The position numbers were made by a program, and so were the translations under genes. This document shows, piece after piece, positions 1 to 5,839 of a stretch of 20,396 nt of DNA. Location: positions 1 through 20,396 of the IMG/VR virus record IMGVR_UViG_3300027648_000004. One strand, given 5' to 3'. The notes under the pieces are model-generated. The model saw only the letters and a list, made by a program, of their open reading frames with translations. It had not been told where the DNA came from and ran no database searches. Positions within the stretch are counted from its first letter, which is position 1; each line of letters starts with the position of its first letter. This DNA comes from a virus.

Positions 1-1
1 G

Positions 2-595
2 AGCCACTCCACGGGCATCGTCCCGGATCCGGGAGCGACTGCTGGCGTGACCAGGTTCTTGCGTGAGGACGCCACGTTCGCCGTTCCCGCCGGCGGAGGA
101 GGAGGCGGCGGGGCCGCGATGAACACGTACTACCACGGTCCCAACAGCACAACGCAGTTGAACATCGGCGCGTATCTTTTCGGCGCGGGGATTCTCACCT
201 TCCAGTTCTATCTGCCCGCGAGCCTCGCGACCGGCCATGTTTATTTGCCGATCTACGGCGGCGACGGCGGCAACAGCTACGACTTCGGTGTGATCGACGT
301 GAACGGGAACCTGGTGCTGAACACGGGTCCGGTCGTGGTGACCGCCTCGGGTGCCATTGCCTGGCTGCAGGGTCTGACCACACTTCCACCGGGCCAGTAT
401 TATTTTTGCATCGCGGCTGCCAACGGATCATCGACGCTGCAGATCGACGGTTTTAATCCCGGCTTCCCGGCGTCGCACCCGGAATCCGGCACGGCTCCGA
501 GCGCGGGTCCGACTCTGCCGGGGACGGTCGTGCCCTACAACGCGATCGGATTCGGAGCCACGATCATCGCGCCGAACTTCGTGCTTCAGACGTGA
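2..595 (+). CDS. Tail fibre/receptor-binding protein, C-terminal part (5' end outside window)
   Basis: The frame is open to the left edge, so this is the end of a longer gene; the GTG at 47 lies inside it. The first residues read SHSTGIVPDPGATAG, then FLREDATFAVPAG, then a run of seven glycines. A segment of the type FLRxDxTxxxPxGGG is common in phage tail-fibre and tail-collar proteins just before the receptor-binding tip. The last 150 residues are rich in Gly, Thr, Asn, Ala and aromatic residues, as expected for a beta-sandwich tip, with no recognisable catalytic motif. It lies directly upstream of the lysis genes, the usual place for a fibre gene. Fibre assignment is by motif and position; the receptor is unknown. 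Confidence 0.72.
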   Translation, partial: SHSTGIVPDPGATAGVTRFLREDATFAVPAGGGGGGGAAMNTYYHGPNSTTQLNIGAYLFGAGILTFQFYLPASLATGHVYLPIYGGDGGNSYDFGVIDVNGNLVLNTGPVVVTASGAIAWLQGLTTLPPGQYYFCIAAANGSSTLQIDGFNPGFPASHPESGTAPSAGPTLPGTVVPYNAIGFGATIIAPNFVLQT

Positions 596-617
596 TGTGT
601 AAACAAAAGTTTTCATC

Positions 618-629
618 GAACTTAAGTTC
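618..629. repeat. 12-bp perfect palindrome between fibre gene and lysis cassette
   Basis: GAACTTAAGTTC reads the same on both strands and is AT-richer than its surroundings. It sits 22 bases after the fibre stop codon and just before the GGAGGAG ribosome site of the next gene. It could be an operator; as a hairpin it would have only a 4-bp stem, too short for a terminator. Confidence 0.35.
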
Positions 630-643
630 TCATCGGAGGAGCG

Positions 644-919
644 ATGAACGGTCGAATCAAGAGCGAGGCCAGTCCAGAAGGCAGGCTTGCCGCAGTCGCG
701 AGATCCGTGGCGCTGCGGATGAAAGACGGAAAGCAGGGAGACCCGGACTACGCGGATCTGCGAGACGCGCTCCGGCCATACGTTATGCGCGAGATCCTGC
801 TCGCTCGAATCGAGGAGGCGCGGCATGTGGCGTCCGACTGCCTCACGTCTCGAGTGAAGCAACTCGCCGCCGAGCTGGTCGAGGTGAACGAGCTGATTGC
901 GAAGGAGGACGTGCTTTGA
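644..919 (+). CDS. Small hypothetical protein of the lysis cassette (91 aa)
   Basis: ATG at 644 has a strong GGAGGAG ribosome site four bases upstream. The product is charged and mostly helical by composition, with no membrane segment and no motif I recognise; the C-terminal half (LAAELVEVNELIAKED) suggests a short coiled coil. It is the first gene after the tail fibre, and its stop overlaps the TTG start of the next gene. By position it belongs to the lysis or late-accessory set, but no specific function can be given. Confidence 0.7.
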   Translation: MNGRIKSEASPEGRLAAVARSVALRMKDGKQGDPDYADLRDALRPYVMREILLARIEEARHVASDCLTSRVKQLAAELVEVNELIAKEDVL

Positions 920-1155
920 ACCCGCAACTTCTCTACTCGCTGCTGTGCCTCGCGTTCGGCGCCGGCGGCGTGTATTTCCTCATCAAGCAATCGAGGAAGG
1001 ACGTCACCGGACTCGGCAAAGTCGTGCGCGGTGAAACGAAGAAGAACAATTCCCGCCATCAGAACGTGATGCTGGCGCTCATGCTCCTGGCTCCGCCGGA
1101 GCAGCGCGAAAAAATCGCGGAGCTGCTCAGGGATGTGCGCGAGGACTCGGAATGA
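916..1155 (+). CDS. Small single-span membrane protein (79 aa), TTG start
   Basis: The start chosen is TTG at 916, overlapping the upstream stop; AAGGAGG lies a few bases before it. The frame is open further upstream, but that part is out of phase with the well-started 644 gene. Residues about 4-23 (LLYSLLCLAFGAGGVYFLI) form one membrane segment, followed by a basic stretch (KQSRK, KKNNSR) and an acidic helical tail ending in LRDVREDSE. Being directly upstream of the endolysin, it may be a holin, antiholin or accessory membrane protein; the sequence does not decide which. Confidence 0.65.
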   Translation: MNPQLLYSLLCLAFGAGGVYFLIKQSRKDVTGLGKVVRGETKKNNSRHQNVMLALMLLAPPEQREKIAELLRDVREDSE

Positions 1156-1733
1156 ACTTTCCGCTCTCGGTCGAGACGATCTCAGAGGCCCTCGGGCCTT
1201 TCGGTCCGATCGAGAACGTTCGCGCGAACTGGCCGCTGGTGGAGTCGGCGCTCGACGCCTGCATGATTTATTCGCCGCTCTGCGCCGTCGGCGTCATCTC
1301 GACGATTGCGGTCGAGACCGGATGCTTCACTCCGATCAAGGAGCGCGGCGGTCCGGCGTATCTCACGAATCTGTACGAAGGCCGGAAGGATCTCGGCAAC
1401 ACGCAGCCAGGCGACGGCGCGCTCTTTCGCGGCCGTGGCTTCGTGCAAATCACCGGGCGCGCGGACTACATGCGCTACGGACAGCTCATCGGGCGCGACA
1501 TCGTCTCGAATCCCGACCTCGCTCTGGATCCGTCCGTCGCCGCAGCGATCCTCGCCACTTATTTTTTCGAGCGCAAGATCCGCGCGTACGCGGACGCTCA
1601 GAACTGGGAGATGGTCCGGCGCCGTGTGGACGGCGGACTGAACGGCTGGCCCAGGTTCATCGACGCGGTCTCGAAACTGACCGCAGCTCTTTCCCCGCAG
1701 GGTGCGGGCAATTCAACGGAGGTGTCACCATGA
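1152..1733 (+). CDS. Endolysin, GH19 chitinase-like muramidase
   Basis: This 193-aa protein carries the signatures of family GH19 lysozyme-like endolysins, which cut the glycan strand of peptidoglycan. The first acidic residue is Glu55 in the segment VETGCF and the second candidate is Glu64 in KERGG; then come NLYEGRKDLGNTQPGDG and the family's most conserved block, FRGRGFVQITGRADY (residues 92-106). The C-terminal helices contain GGLNGWPRFIDAV, also typical. There is no signal peptide or SAR segment, so export should depend on a holin; the neighbouring small membrane genes fit. Its ATG overlaps the upstream stop, and its own stop overlaps the next start. Confidence 0.92.
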   Translation: MNFPLSVETISEALGPFGPIENVRANWPLVESALDACMIYSPLCAVGVISTIAVETGCFTPIKERGGPAYLTNLYEGRKDLGNTQPGDGALFRGRGFVQITGRADYMRYGQLIGRDIVSNPDLALDPSVAAAILATYFFERKIRAYADAQNWEMVRRRVDGGLNGWPRFIDAVSKLTAALSPQGAGNSTEVSP

Positions 1734-1939
1734 TTCACTTTTGGATTTACGTAGGGCTGTTCGTCGGAGGAGCAGTGTTCGGTGTGCTCGGGCACGTGAT
1801 GCTCGAGGAGAAGGCGGCTGTCACGAAGACGGACATCACGGGATGGGTGCAACGGTTGCGCAACGCCGTAGTCGCGGACGAAAAGACGGCGAAGACCTCG
1901 GTGTCGAATCTCATCACCGACATCGAGAAGAAGCTCTGA
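1730..1939 (+). CDS. Small membrane protein downstream of endolysin (69 aa), holin candidate
   Basis: ATG at 1730 overlaps the endolysin stop as ATGA, with ACGGAGG upstream. Residues about 4-24 (FWIYVGLFVGGAVFGVLGHVM) form one membrane helix; the rest is charged and helical, ending in DIEKKL. Small N-terminal-anchor proteins like this are frequent in phage lysis cassettes as class III-like holins or accessory proteins. No family-specific motif is visible, so the holin label is from topology and position only. Confidence 0.65.
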   Translation: MIHFWIYVGLFVGGAVFGVLGHVMLEEKAAVTKTDITGWVQRLRNAVVADEKTAKTSVSNLITDIEKKL

Positions 1940-2199
1940 TGGTTTGGATTCGAGAACAGATCCACAAAGTTTTACAGATCACCCACGGACGCTCGACGGC
2001 GTTTTTCATTTTGTTTTTCATCACCGGGAACGTGATGGCGGTCAGGCATCTACTGACGCCGGTGTACGTCGGTTTCATGGGCACGCTGGGCGGTCTGGTG
2101 CTCGGGCATTCGATCAAGGAGGACTGGGCTGAAAAAATGAACGGGCCGCGACCCGACGGCGGTCCAGATCTTCCTCCGCCAGGAGGTCCGAAATGTTGA
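1939..2199 (+). CDS. Putative holin with two membrane segments (86 aa)
   Basis: ATG at 1939 shares its A with the preceding stop (TGATG). Two hydrophobic segments are seen, about residues 19-41 (STAFFILFFITGNVMAV) and 43-60 (VYVGFMGTLGGLVLG), separated by a short polar turn. The C-terminus is hydrophilic and proline-rich (NGPRPDGGPDLPPPGGP). Two helices, a charged tail and a place in the lysis cassette make this the best holin candidate in the window. The last bases overlap the next gene, pointing to translational coupling. Confidence 0.65.
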   Translation: MVWIREQIHKVLQITHGRSTAFFILFFITGNVMAVRHLLTPVYVGFMGTLGGLVLGHSIKEDWAEKMNGPRPDGGPDLPPPGGPKC

Positions 2200-2843
2200 C
2201 CACCAGAGTGAAGTACGAAATCGCTGGCGGAGCAGTTGCTTTAGTCGTGATCGTGCTGGTCGTTGCCTCGTGGGTCGGAGCCCGCGAGGACGCGGTCCGC
2301 GCGAAGGCCACGGTCGATGCGCAACAGACGGTCATCGCTGCGGCGGAAAAACAGCGAACGGATCTTGTGGCGGCGGAGACGGAACGCGATCGTCTCACCG
2401 CAGTGAACGTGGCGGCGCTGCAGGCCGCAGCCGCGAAGCAGGTATCGCCGGCTCAAATCGCGGCGTGGATTCCGAAGCAGCTCCAGCAGATCCCCGGAAC
2501 TCCCATCACGCTCAACATTCCGGCCGCGACCGCAGCAAACCCGACGCCGAACGCGATAGCGTCGATTCCGCAGGCGGACCTCCCCGGTCTCCGGGATCAG
2601 ATCGAGAAGTGCCAGGAATGCGGAGTAAAGCTGGCTACGGCGCAACAGGACGCGACGTCCAAGGATCAGCAACTCCTGCTCGCAGGTCAGCAGCTCTCGG
2701 CGGTCAGCGTCGAACGGGACGCCTACAAACAGGCCGCGAAGGGCGGTCCCTTCTGGTCTCGGGTGAAGTCGAAGGCGAAATGGTTTGCGATCGGCGGCGC
2801 GGTCGTGGCTGGCGCGCTCTGTGGGACGGGCCACTGCAAGTAG
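2193..2843 (+). CDS. Coiled-coil membrane protein, spanin-like (216 aa)
   Basis: An N-terminal membrane anchor (about residues 10-29, GGAVALVVIVLVVASWV) is followed by a long Ala/Gln/Glu-rich helical region (30-90) with coiled-coil character, a Pro/Ala/Asn-rich linker, a second helical stretch (135-185) holding the cysteine pair CQEC, and a C-terminal hydrophobic segment (FAIGGAVVAGALCG). This resembles Rz-type inner-membrane spanins, which join the membranes in the last step of lysis, though it is longer and has hydrophobic segments at both ends. No lipobox-bearing o-spanin partner was found nested in it or next to it. It is the last gene of the rightward lysis run. Confidence 0.6.
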   Translation: MLTTRVKYEIAGGAVALVVIVLVVASWVGAREDAVRAKATVDAQQTVIAAAEKQRTDLVAAETERDRLTAVNVAALQAAAAKQVSPAQIAAWIPKQLQQIPGTPITLNIPAATAANPTPNAIASIPQADLPGLRDQIEKCQECGVKLATAQQDATSKDQQLLLAGQQLSAVSVERDAYKQAAKGGPFWSRVKSKAKWFAIGGAVVAGALCGTGHCK

Positions 2844-2871
2844 GGAATCTGATTCGCTAGGGTCAGATCCA

Positions 2872-2891
2872 GTGGCACTTCTGGTGGCACT
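2872..2891 (+). repeat. Arm-site-like direct repeat pair A
   Basis: GTGGCACTTCTGGTGGCACT contains GTGGCAC twice, 12 bp apart. It differs from pair B on the other side of the core at one base in 20. I read the two as the P and P' arm sites bound by the integrase N-terminal domain; the repeat is seen directly, the binding role is inferred. Confidence 0.6.
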
Positions 2892-3008
2892 CAGAAATTA
2901 CTTTACCGCTCCGTGCCGTACCTCTCCGGAACTCGGTTTGCTTTGTTTTCAGGTGGTTGGAGGCTGCCCGCGCTCTGCCGTGACTCGCCGTAAGCTGGGT
3001 TAATCGTT

Positions 3009-3046
3009 TCCAGAATCTGATGTCCTGCCAATTGGACGACCTCCCA
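3009..3046 (-). other. 5' half of tRNA-Gln(CUG): probable attP core
   Basis: Read on the minus strand from 3046: acceptor strand TGGGAGG, TC, D-stem GTCC, loop AATTGGCA, D-stem GGAC, A, anticodon-stem strand TCAGA, anticodon loop TTCTGGA with CUG at 34-36. The match to a tRNA stops there: the next bases, AACGA, do not pair with TCAGA, and no T-arm or acceptor 3' strand follows. It is therefore half a tRNA, beginning 11 bases after the integrase stop codon. On the plus strand the anticodon is at 3011-3013. It cannot work as a tRNA by itself; recombination with a host tRNA-Gln gene within or near the anticodon loop would complete it. Confidence 0.78.
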
Positions 3047-3057
3047 TCCGGTTGAAA

Positions 3058-4242
3058 CTATGAGGCTTTCGGGGACCTCACTCTCGCCCGCTTAACCCTG
3101 GTGGCACTTGTGGTGGCACTCCGGAGTCCGCCGATCCGCTCCGCCGGCACGAGCGTTGGTGGCACTTCGGAGGGTACCATCTTCGGGTCCAGCAGCAGGA
3201 CCGCGCGCATCTTGTGATCCGGCGAAAGGTGCGCGTACTTCATGGTCATCTCGATCGACTTGTGCCCCATCAGGTCCTGGACCGTTCGCATGTCCACGCC
3301 GGCCATCGCGAGGCGCGACGCGAAGGTGTGCCGCAGGTCGTGCCAGCGGAAGTTCTCGACGCCGGCGGCTCTCACGATTCCGGTCCACCACTTGTGCGAC
3401 CAGCCGGGGTTGACGAGCGTCGCGCCGTTTGAGATCTTGTAAAGTTTTTCCAGCAACGTGCGCGTGGAGTTGTTTATCGAAATGTGCCGGCGTCCGGTCT
3501 TGCCGTGGACCGTCAGCAGGCCAAGCTCGAGCGAAACGTTTTCCCACGTCAGCGTGAGCTGCTCGCCCAGGCGCATGCCGGTGTTGAGGGCAAGGTCCAT
3601 GCTCGCTTCGCGCTCGGGAAACTCCGACGCGAGGATGGCTCTGCGCAGCGCGAGTTCCTCGGCCTTGTCGAGGAAGCGGATCCGGTGATCGGTCTCGCGG
3701 TAGCGTTCGACCGCGGCGACCGGGTTCACCTTGACGTGGCCGTGGCGCACGCCGTACCTGAAAACGCTGCTGATGAACGAGCGGTAGCGATTCACCGTCG
3801 AGCCGCTGAGCGGCGGGCGCGGTTGCGCATCTTTCGCATCCGGCTCTGGTTCCTTCCGGTTGCCGGGGCCGTCGAGCTGGAGCTGGCGCAGCGTGCTTTC
3901 GATCATTTCTGCGGTCACTTCCACGGCTGCGATCTTGCCGAATTTTTTTAGGCGCTCGGCTCGCACGGAATCGTTCGCGCAGGTCCTGCGTGACAGCCGC
4001 AAGGCTTTGCTCTCCATAGCCAGGTCCGCCAGCGCGCGAAACGTGATTTTCACTTTGCGAGTCGGCGCGACAAAGGTTCCTTCCCGGATCTCGCGCTTGC
4101 GGTTGATGTAGGCTTCGACCGCGACCGACCGGCGCCCGATTTTTTCTCGGTGCCGCGCGCCGGCAGTGTCCTTGTAGCAAATCCACCAAATCCCGGAGCC
4201 GGGCACGCGCTCGTAAACTCCCCGCATTTTTTCTTCAATCAT
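3058..4242 (-). CDS. int: Tyrosine site-specific recombinase (phage integrase), 394 aa
   Basis: The full catalytic set is present: Arg224 in TGMRLGE, Lys248 in HGKTGRRH, His301 and Arg304 in HDLRHTFASRL, His327 in GHKS and the nucleophile Tyr336 in MKYAH. The N-terminus (SGIWWICYKDTAGARHREK) is the arm-binding type of many phage integrases, followed by a SAM-like core-binding domain with a Pro/Lys-rich insertion at about 124-146. The 50-residue tail after the catalytic domain is Ser/Thr/Arg-rich and its DNA contains repeat pair B. ATG at 4242 overlaps the upstream stop as ATGA. The stop codon is 11 bp from the tRNA-Gln half, which strongly supports its role in integration there. It is related to the second recombinase at 8843-9943. 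Confidence 0.95.
   Translation of the reverse strand: MIEEKMRGVYERVPGSGIWWICYKDTAGARHREKIGRRSVAVEAYINRKREIREGTFVAPTRKVKITFRALADLAMESKALRLSRRTCANDSVRAERLKKFGKIAAVEVTAEMIESTLRQLQLDGPGNRKEPEPDAKDAQPRPPLSGSTVNRYRSFISSVFRYGVRHGHVKVNPVAAVERYRETDHRIRFLDKAEELALRRAILASEFPEREASMDLALNTGMRLGEQLTLTWENVSLELGLLTVHGKTGRRHISINNSTRTLLEKLYKISNGATLVNPGWSHKWWTGIVRAAGVENFRWHDLRHTFASRLAMAGVDMRTVQDLMGHKSIEMTMKYAHLSPDHKMRAVLLLDPKMVPSEVPPTLVPAERIGGLRSATTSATRVKRARVRSPKAS
3101..3120 (+). repeat. Arm-site-like direct repeat pair B, inside the integrase 3' end
   Basis: GTGGCACTTGTGGTGGCACT again has two GTGGCAC copies 12 bp apart, in the same orientation as pair A. It lies in the region encoding the low-complexity SATTSATR stretch of the integrase C-terminus, beyond the catalytic domain, so the coding sequence may be shaped by its role as a binding site. 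A further single GTGGCACTT lies at 3159-3167. Confidence 0.6.
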
Positions 4243-4511
4243 GCGACGATCAGCTTTTTGTGGAAGCTCGCCGAGCGCATGCCAGGCTCGACCTGGACAC
4301 CACGCTCGAGGTTATGCCGAATCAGGAAGCGTTTCTGTTTAATTGCCTTATCGAGCTCCCGCCTTTGTTTTCGCAACACGGCCAACTCTGCGAGATCCGC
4401 TTGCGTGATGATGCCGGGACCGTCCACTGGATACTGGTATTCGATATCGAGTTGCTCCGGCTCTTTGGCGTCGACGATCTTAAGCTTGTGTTCACGAATC
4501 TCGCGTCCCAT
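4239..4511 (-). CDS. Small coiled-coil protein cotranscribed with integrase (90 aa)
   Basis: The start chosen is ATG at 4511, which has GGAGG nine bases upstream; the frame runs on upstream but that stretch overlaps the next gene and is arginine-rich nonsense. Residues about 35-70 (ADLAELAVLRKQRRELDKAIKQK) form a strong amphipathic, coiled-coil-like helix, preceded by an acidic Tyr/Pro-rich part. Its stop overlaps the integrase ATG, so the two are probably translationally coupled. Its size and place would fit a recombination accessory factor, but no known excisionase motif is present and the function is unknown. Confidence 0.7.
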   Translation of the reverse strand: MGREIREHKLKIVDAKEPEQLDIEYQYPVDGPGIITQADLAELAVLRKQRRELDKAIKQKRFLIRHNLERGVQVEPGMRSASFHKKLIVA

Positions 4512-4533
4512 TGTGGGGTCCTCCGAGTGTGAT

Positions 4534-4818
4534 CTAGCTCGCCTTCCGTTTCTTTTTGACGCCCTCAGATGTGTCCCGGTGTTTCTCACTCGCGTCGCGT
4601 TCGAGATCGACTTGGCGCTTCGCTTCTTCCGCCGCCTCGACGCGAAGGCGCAAAGCAAGGAGCGATCCTACGGTCTCAAACAGCCTGAATCCAGAGCGGA
4701 AAATCTTTCTGACAAAATCGGCCAGGGCGAGATCTTCCGCTTTCGCGGCCGACTCGATTCGTGCGGCGAGCGCTTCTTTTTCCCTGAATGATATCTGCCT
4801 CGATTTTCCTCTCGCCAT
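4534..4818 (-). CDS. Ribbon-helix-helix-like regulator, leftward copy (94 aa)
   Basis: The start chosen is ATG at 4818, preceded by GAGGCGTGGGA; an earlier TTG at 4899 would run into the control region. The N-terminus (SRQISFREKEALAARI) has the beta-strand then helix pattern of Arc/MetJ-type RHH proteins, followed by EDLALADFVRKIFRSGF as the second helix. The C-terminal third is a charged helix ending in a very basic KKKRKAS. It shares a clear pattern with the 5385-5636 product (SFR, ADFVRK, the GSL-ALR-RV block). As the first gene of the leftward integrase operon and facing the divergent promoter, it is a candidate repressor of the lysogeny switch. Confidence 0.7.
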   Translation of the reverse strand: MARGKSRQISFREKEALAARIESAAKAEDLALADFVRKIFRSGFRLFETVGSLLALRLRVEAAEEAKRQVDLERDASEKHRDTSEGVKKKRKAS

Positions 4819-4884
4819 TTCCCACGCCTCAGAAGTCGAAAGGCGACGCGGAGTTTTGCACAGGTTCTTAATAATTGCAAGAAG

Positions 4885-4942
4885 TCTACTTGACACCAAG
4901 TGGAGTCTCTAAGTATAAGTACCAATGCATAGAAGTGGAGTC
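4885..4942 (+). promoter_or_regulatory. Divergent control region: sigma70-type promoter in a palindrome with flanking direct repeat
   Basis: TTGACA (4890-4895), an 18-base spacer and TATAAG (4914-4919) form a good rightward promoter. The -35 hexamer lies inside an inverted repeat, TCTACTTG-ACAC-CAAGTGGA (4885-4904), seven of eight positions matching. A 10-bp direct repeat, AAGTGGAGTC, occurs at 4898-4907 and 4933-4942, on either side of the -10. RHH proteins are encoded on both sides and proteins of that class bind short tandem or inverted sites, so this is a likely operator. No convincing leftward -10/-35 pair was found, only weak ones. Confidence 0.6.
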
Positions 4943-4963
4943 AGATGGAGGCAGTGAAATTCA

Positions 4964-5152
4964 ATGACAACCAAAAAAAGAACTCCGAAAGCGGAGCGCG
5001 GTCCTCGGGAACTTCCCTGCTCGTTCGCGGCGAGCGCCGAGCTGAAGGCCAGGCTCGAAGCGATTGCCCAGAAGGAAGAACGCTCAGTCAGCTTCATCGT
5101 GCGCAGGGCGGTCGAGAAATATCTCGAGACCAGTCCCGAGGCCGCCGCCTGA
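4964..5152 (+). CDS. CopG-like ribbon-helix-helix protein (62 aa)
   Basis: After a basic arm (TTKKRTPKAERGPR) the sequence PCSFAASAELKARLEAIAQKEERSVSFIVRRAVEKYLE is a typical RHH fold: one beta-strand, helix A, a turn with Glu-Arg-Ser-Val-Ser and helix B. The protein should dimerise and bind DNA with its strands. It is the first gene behind the rightward promoter and its stop shares bases with the next start (TGATG). There is no toxin next to it, so I read it as a phage regulator and not an antitoxin. An ATG at 4945 starts a different frame and is rejected. GGAGG lies 12 bases before the chosen ATG. Confidence 0.8.
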   Translation: MTTKKRTPKAERGPRELPCSFAASAELKARLEAIAQKEERSVSFIVRRAVEKYLETSPEAAA

Positions 5153-5388
5153 TGGACCTCGCTCCGAAACTTCTCTACACCCGTCCCGAGGCCGCCGGCA
5201 TGCTTTCGATCTCGGTTTCCTCGCTGGACGTCTTAATCGGCCGCGGCATGCTTCGCGCCGTTCGCAAAGGTCGCCGCGTGCTGGTCCACAAAACTGAACT
5301 CGAACGAATTGCCCGCCAAAACATCCCGACGATCTGGCCAGCGAAAGAACACGGAAAAACCGTCAACCGTCCCGAGGCTCACTCATGA
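5152..5388 (+). CDS. MerR/excisionase-type winged-helix DNA-binding protein (78 aa)
   Basis: The core LLYTRPEAAGMLSISVSSL, then LIGRGMLRAVRKGRRVLV, then HKTELERI is the standard small HTH_17/excisionase fold: helix-turn-helix, a basic wing (KGRRVLV) and a final helix. Proteins of this kind act as excisionases (directionality factors) or as small regulators. Here it is the second gene of the rightward operon, near int and attP, so it is the best excisionase candidate in the window; a purely regulatory role is equally open. Its start overlaps the previous stop, and its stop overlaps the next ATG. Confidence 0.8.
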   Translation: MDLAPKLLYTRPEAAGMLSISVSSLDVLIGRGMLRAVRKGRRVLVHKTELERIARQNIPTIWPAKEHGKTVNRPEAHS

Positions 5389-5636
5389 CCACGAGAAGAA
5401 CTCAGCAGGTCTCATTCCGAGCGAAACGGCCCGAATACGACCACATAGCGGAAGCCGCTAAGGTCGAGGAACTCACCGTTGCCGATTTCGTGCGCAAGCT
5501 TGTCCGCCTGGTGCTGAAGGAATACGAGGTCGAGGGGTCGCTTCACGCTTTGCGTGTGCGCGTCACAACCGACGGCGGCTTATGGCCCGGCCACGGGGAG
5601 AACCCAAAGCGATGCAAGTCTGCCTCACGAAAGTAG
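5385..5636 (+). CDS. Ribbon-helix-helix-like regulator, rightward copy (83 aa)
   Basis: ATG at 5385 overlaps the preceding stop (ATGA). The layout matches the leftward 94-aa protein: QQVSFR strand, helix to about residue 25, EELTVADFVRKLVRLV as the second helix, then EGSLHALRVRV. After that the two diverge; this one ends in a Gly/Trp- and Lys-rich tail that overlaps the next gene. Paralogous DNA-binding proteins on both arms of a divergent promoter suggest competition for, or co-occupancy of, the same operator. This is inferred from sequence pattern only. Confidence 0.7.
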   Translation: MTTRRTQQVSFRAKRPEYDHIAEAAKVEELTVADFVRKLVRLVLKEYEVEGSLHALRVRVTTDGGLWPGHGENPKRCKSASRK

Positions 5637-5797
5637 ACGGGACAGAGATTGCCCGACTCGACGTGTTTTCGTCGGTTGACGTGATCGTGTGGGGAAAAGA
5701 AAAGCCACGGCCGCGGTACTTCGTCCGCATCGGCACCGACACGTTCCGCGAGGCGGTCGTCGCATTTGTGAATCCGCCGAGCGAGAAGGAGGGCTAA
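5612..5797 (+). CDS. Small hypothetical protein (61 aa)
   Basis: The start is uncertain: ATG at 5612 (GGGGAG 11 bases upstream) gives 61 residues, while ATG at 5582 adds MARPRGEPKA and overlaps the previous gene more. The product alternates hydrophobic and charged residues (CLTKVDGTEIARLDVF, DVIVWGKEKPRPRYFVRI), suggesting a small beta-rich protein. No cysteine pairs, membrane segment or known motif is seen. It follows the regulator genes in the same operon; function unknown. Confidence 0.6.
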   Translation: MQVCLTKVDGTEIARLDVFSSVDVIVWGKEKPRPRYFVRIGTDTFREAVVAFVNPPSEKEG

Positions 5798-5839
5798 GTG
5801 TGTAGTCGACCTAAAAAACAAAAAAGGAGAAAAAAGCAA

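Larger units (their letters stand above)
2844..3057. other. attP: Intergenic region holding the phage attachment site (attP)
   Basis: This 214-bp gap lies between the convergent lysis operon and integrase gene and contains no credible gene. It holds one pair of arm-like repeats (2872-2891) and a core formed by a tRNA-Gln 5' half (3009-3046); a second pair (3101-3120) and a single copy (3159-3165) lie in the 3' end of the integrase. A core flanked by repeats on both sides next to the integrase is the standard layout of a tyrosine-recombinase attP. No clear terminator is seen for either converging operon. Confidence 0.7.

Noticed and set aside
2997-3046. A complete tRNA gene next to the integrase
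   Set aside because: Only the 5' half is present; the anticodon stem does not close, and there is no T-arm or 3' acceptor strand.
3484-3951. Plus-strand frame of 155 codons opposite the integrase
   Set aside because: It is antisense to a complete tyrosine recombinase with all catalytic residues; GC-rich codon use leaves the opposite strand open.
4964-5152. Antitoxin of a toxin-antitoxin pair
   Set aside because: The RHH fold is common in antitoxins, but no toxin-like gene accompanies it; neighbours are DNA-binding proteins, so a phage regulator is more likely.
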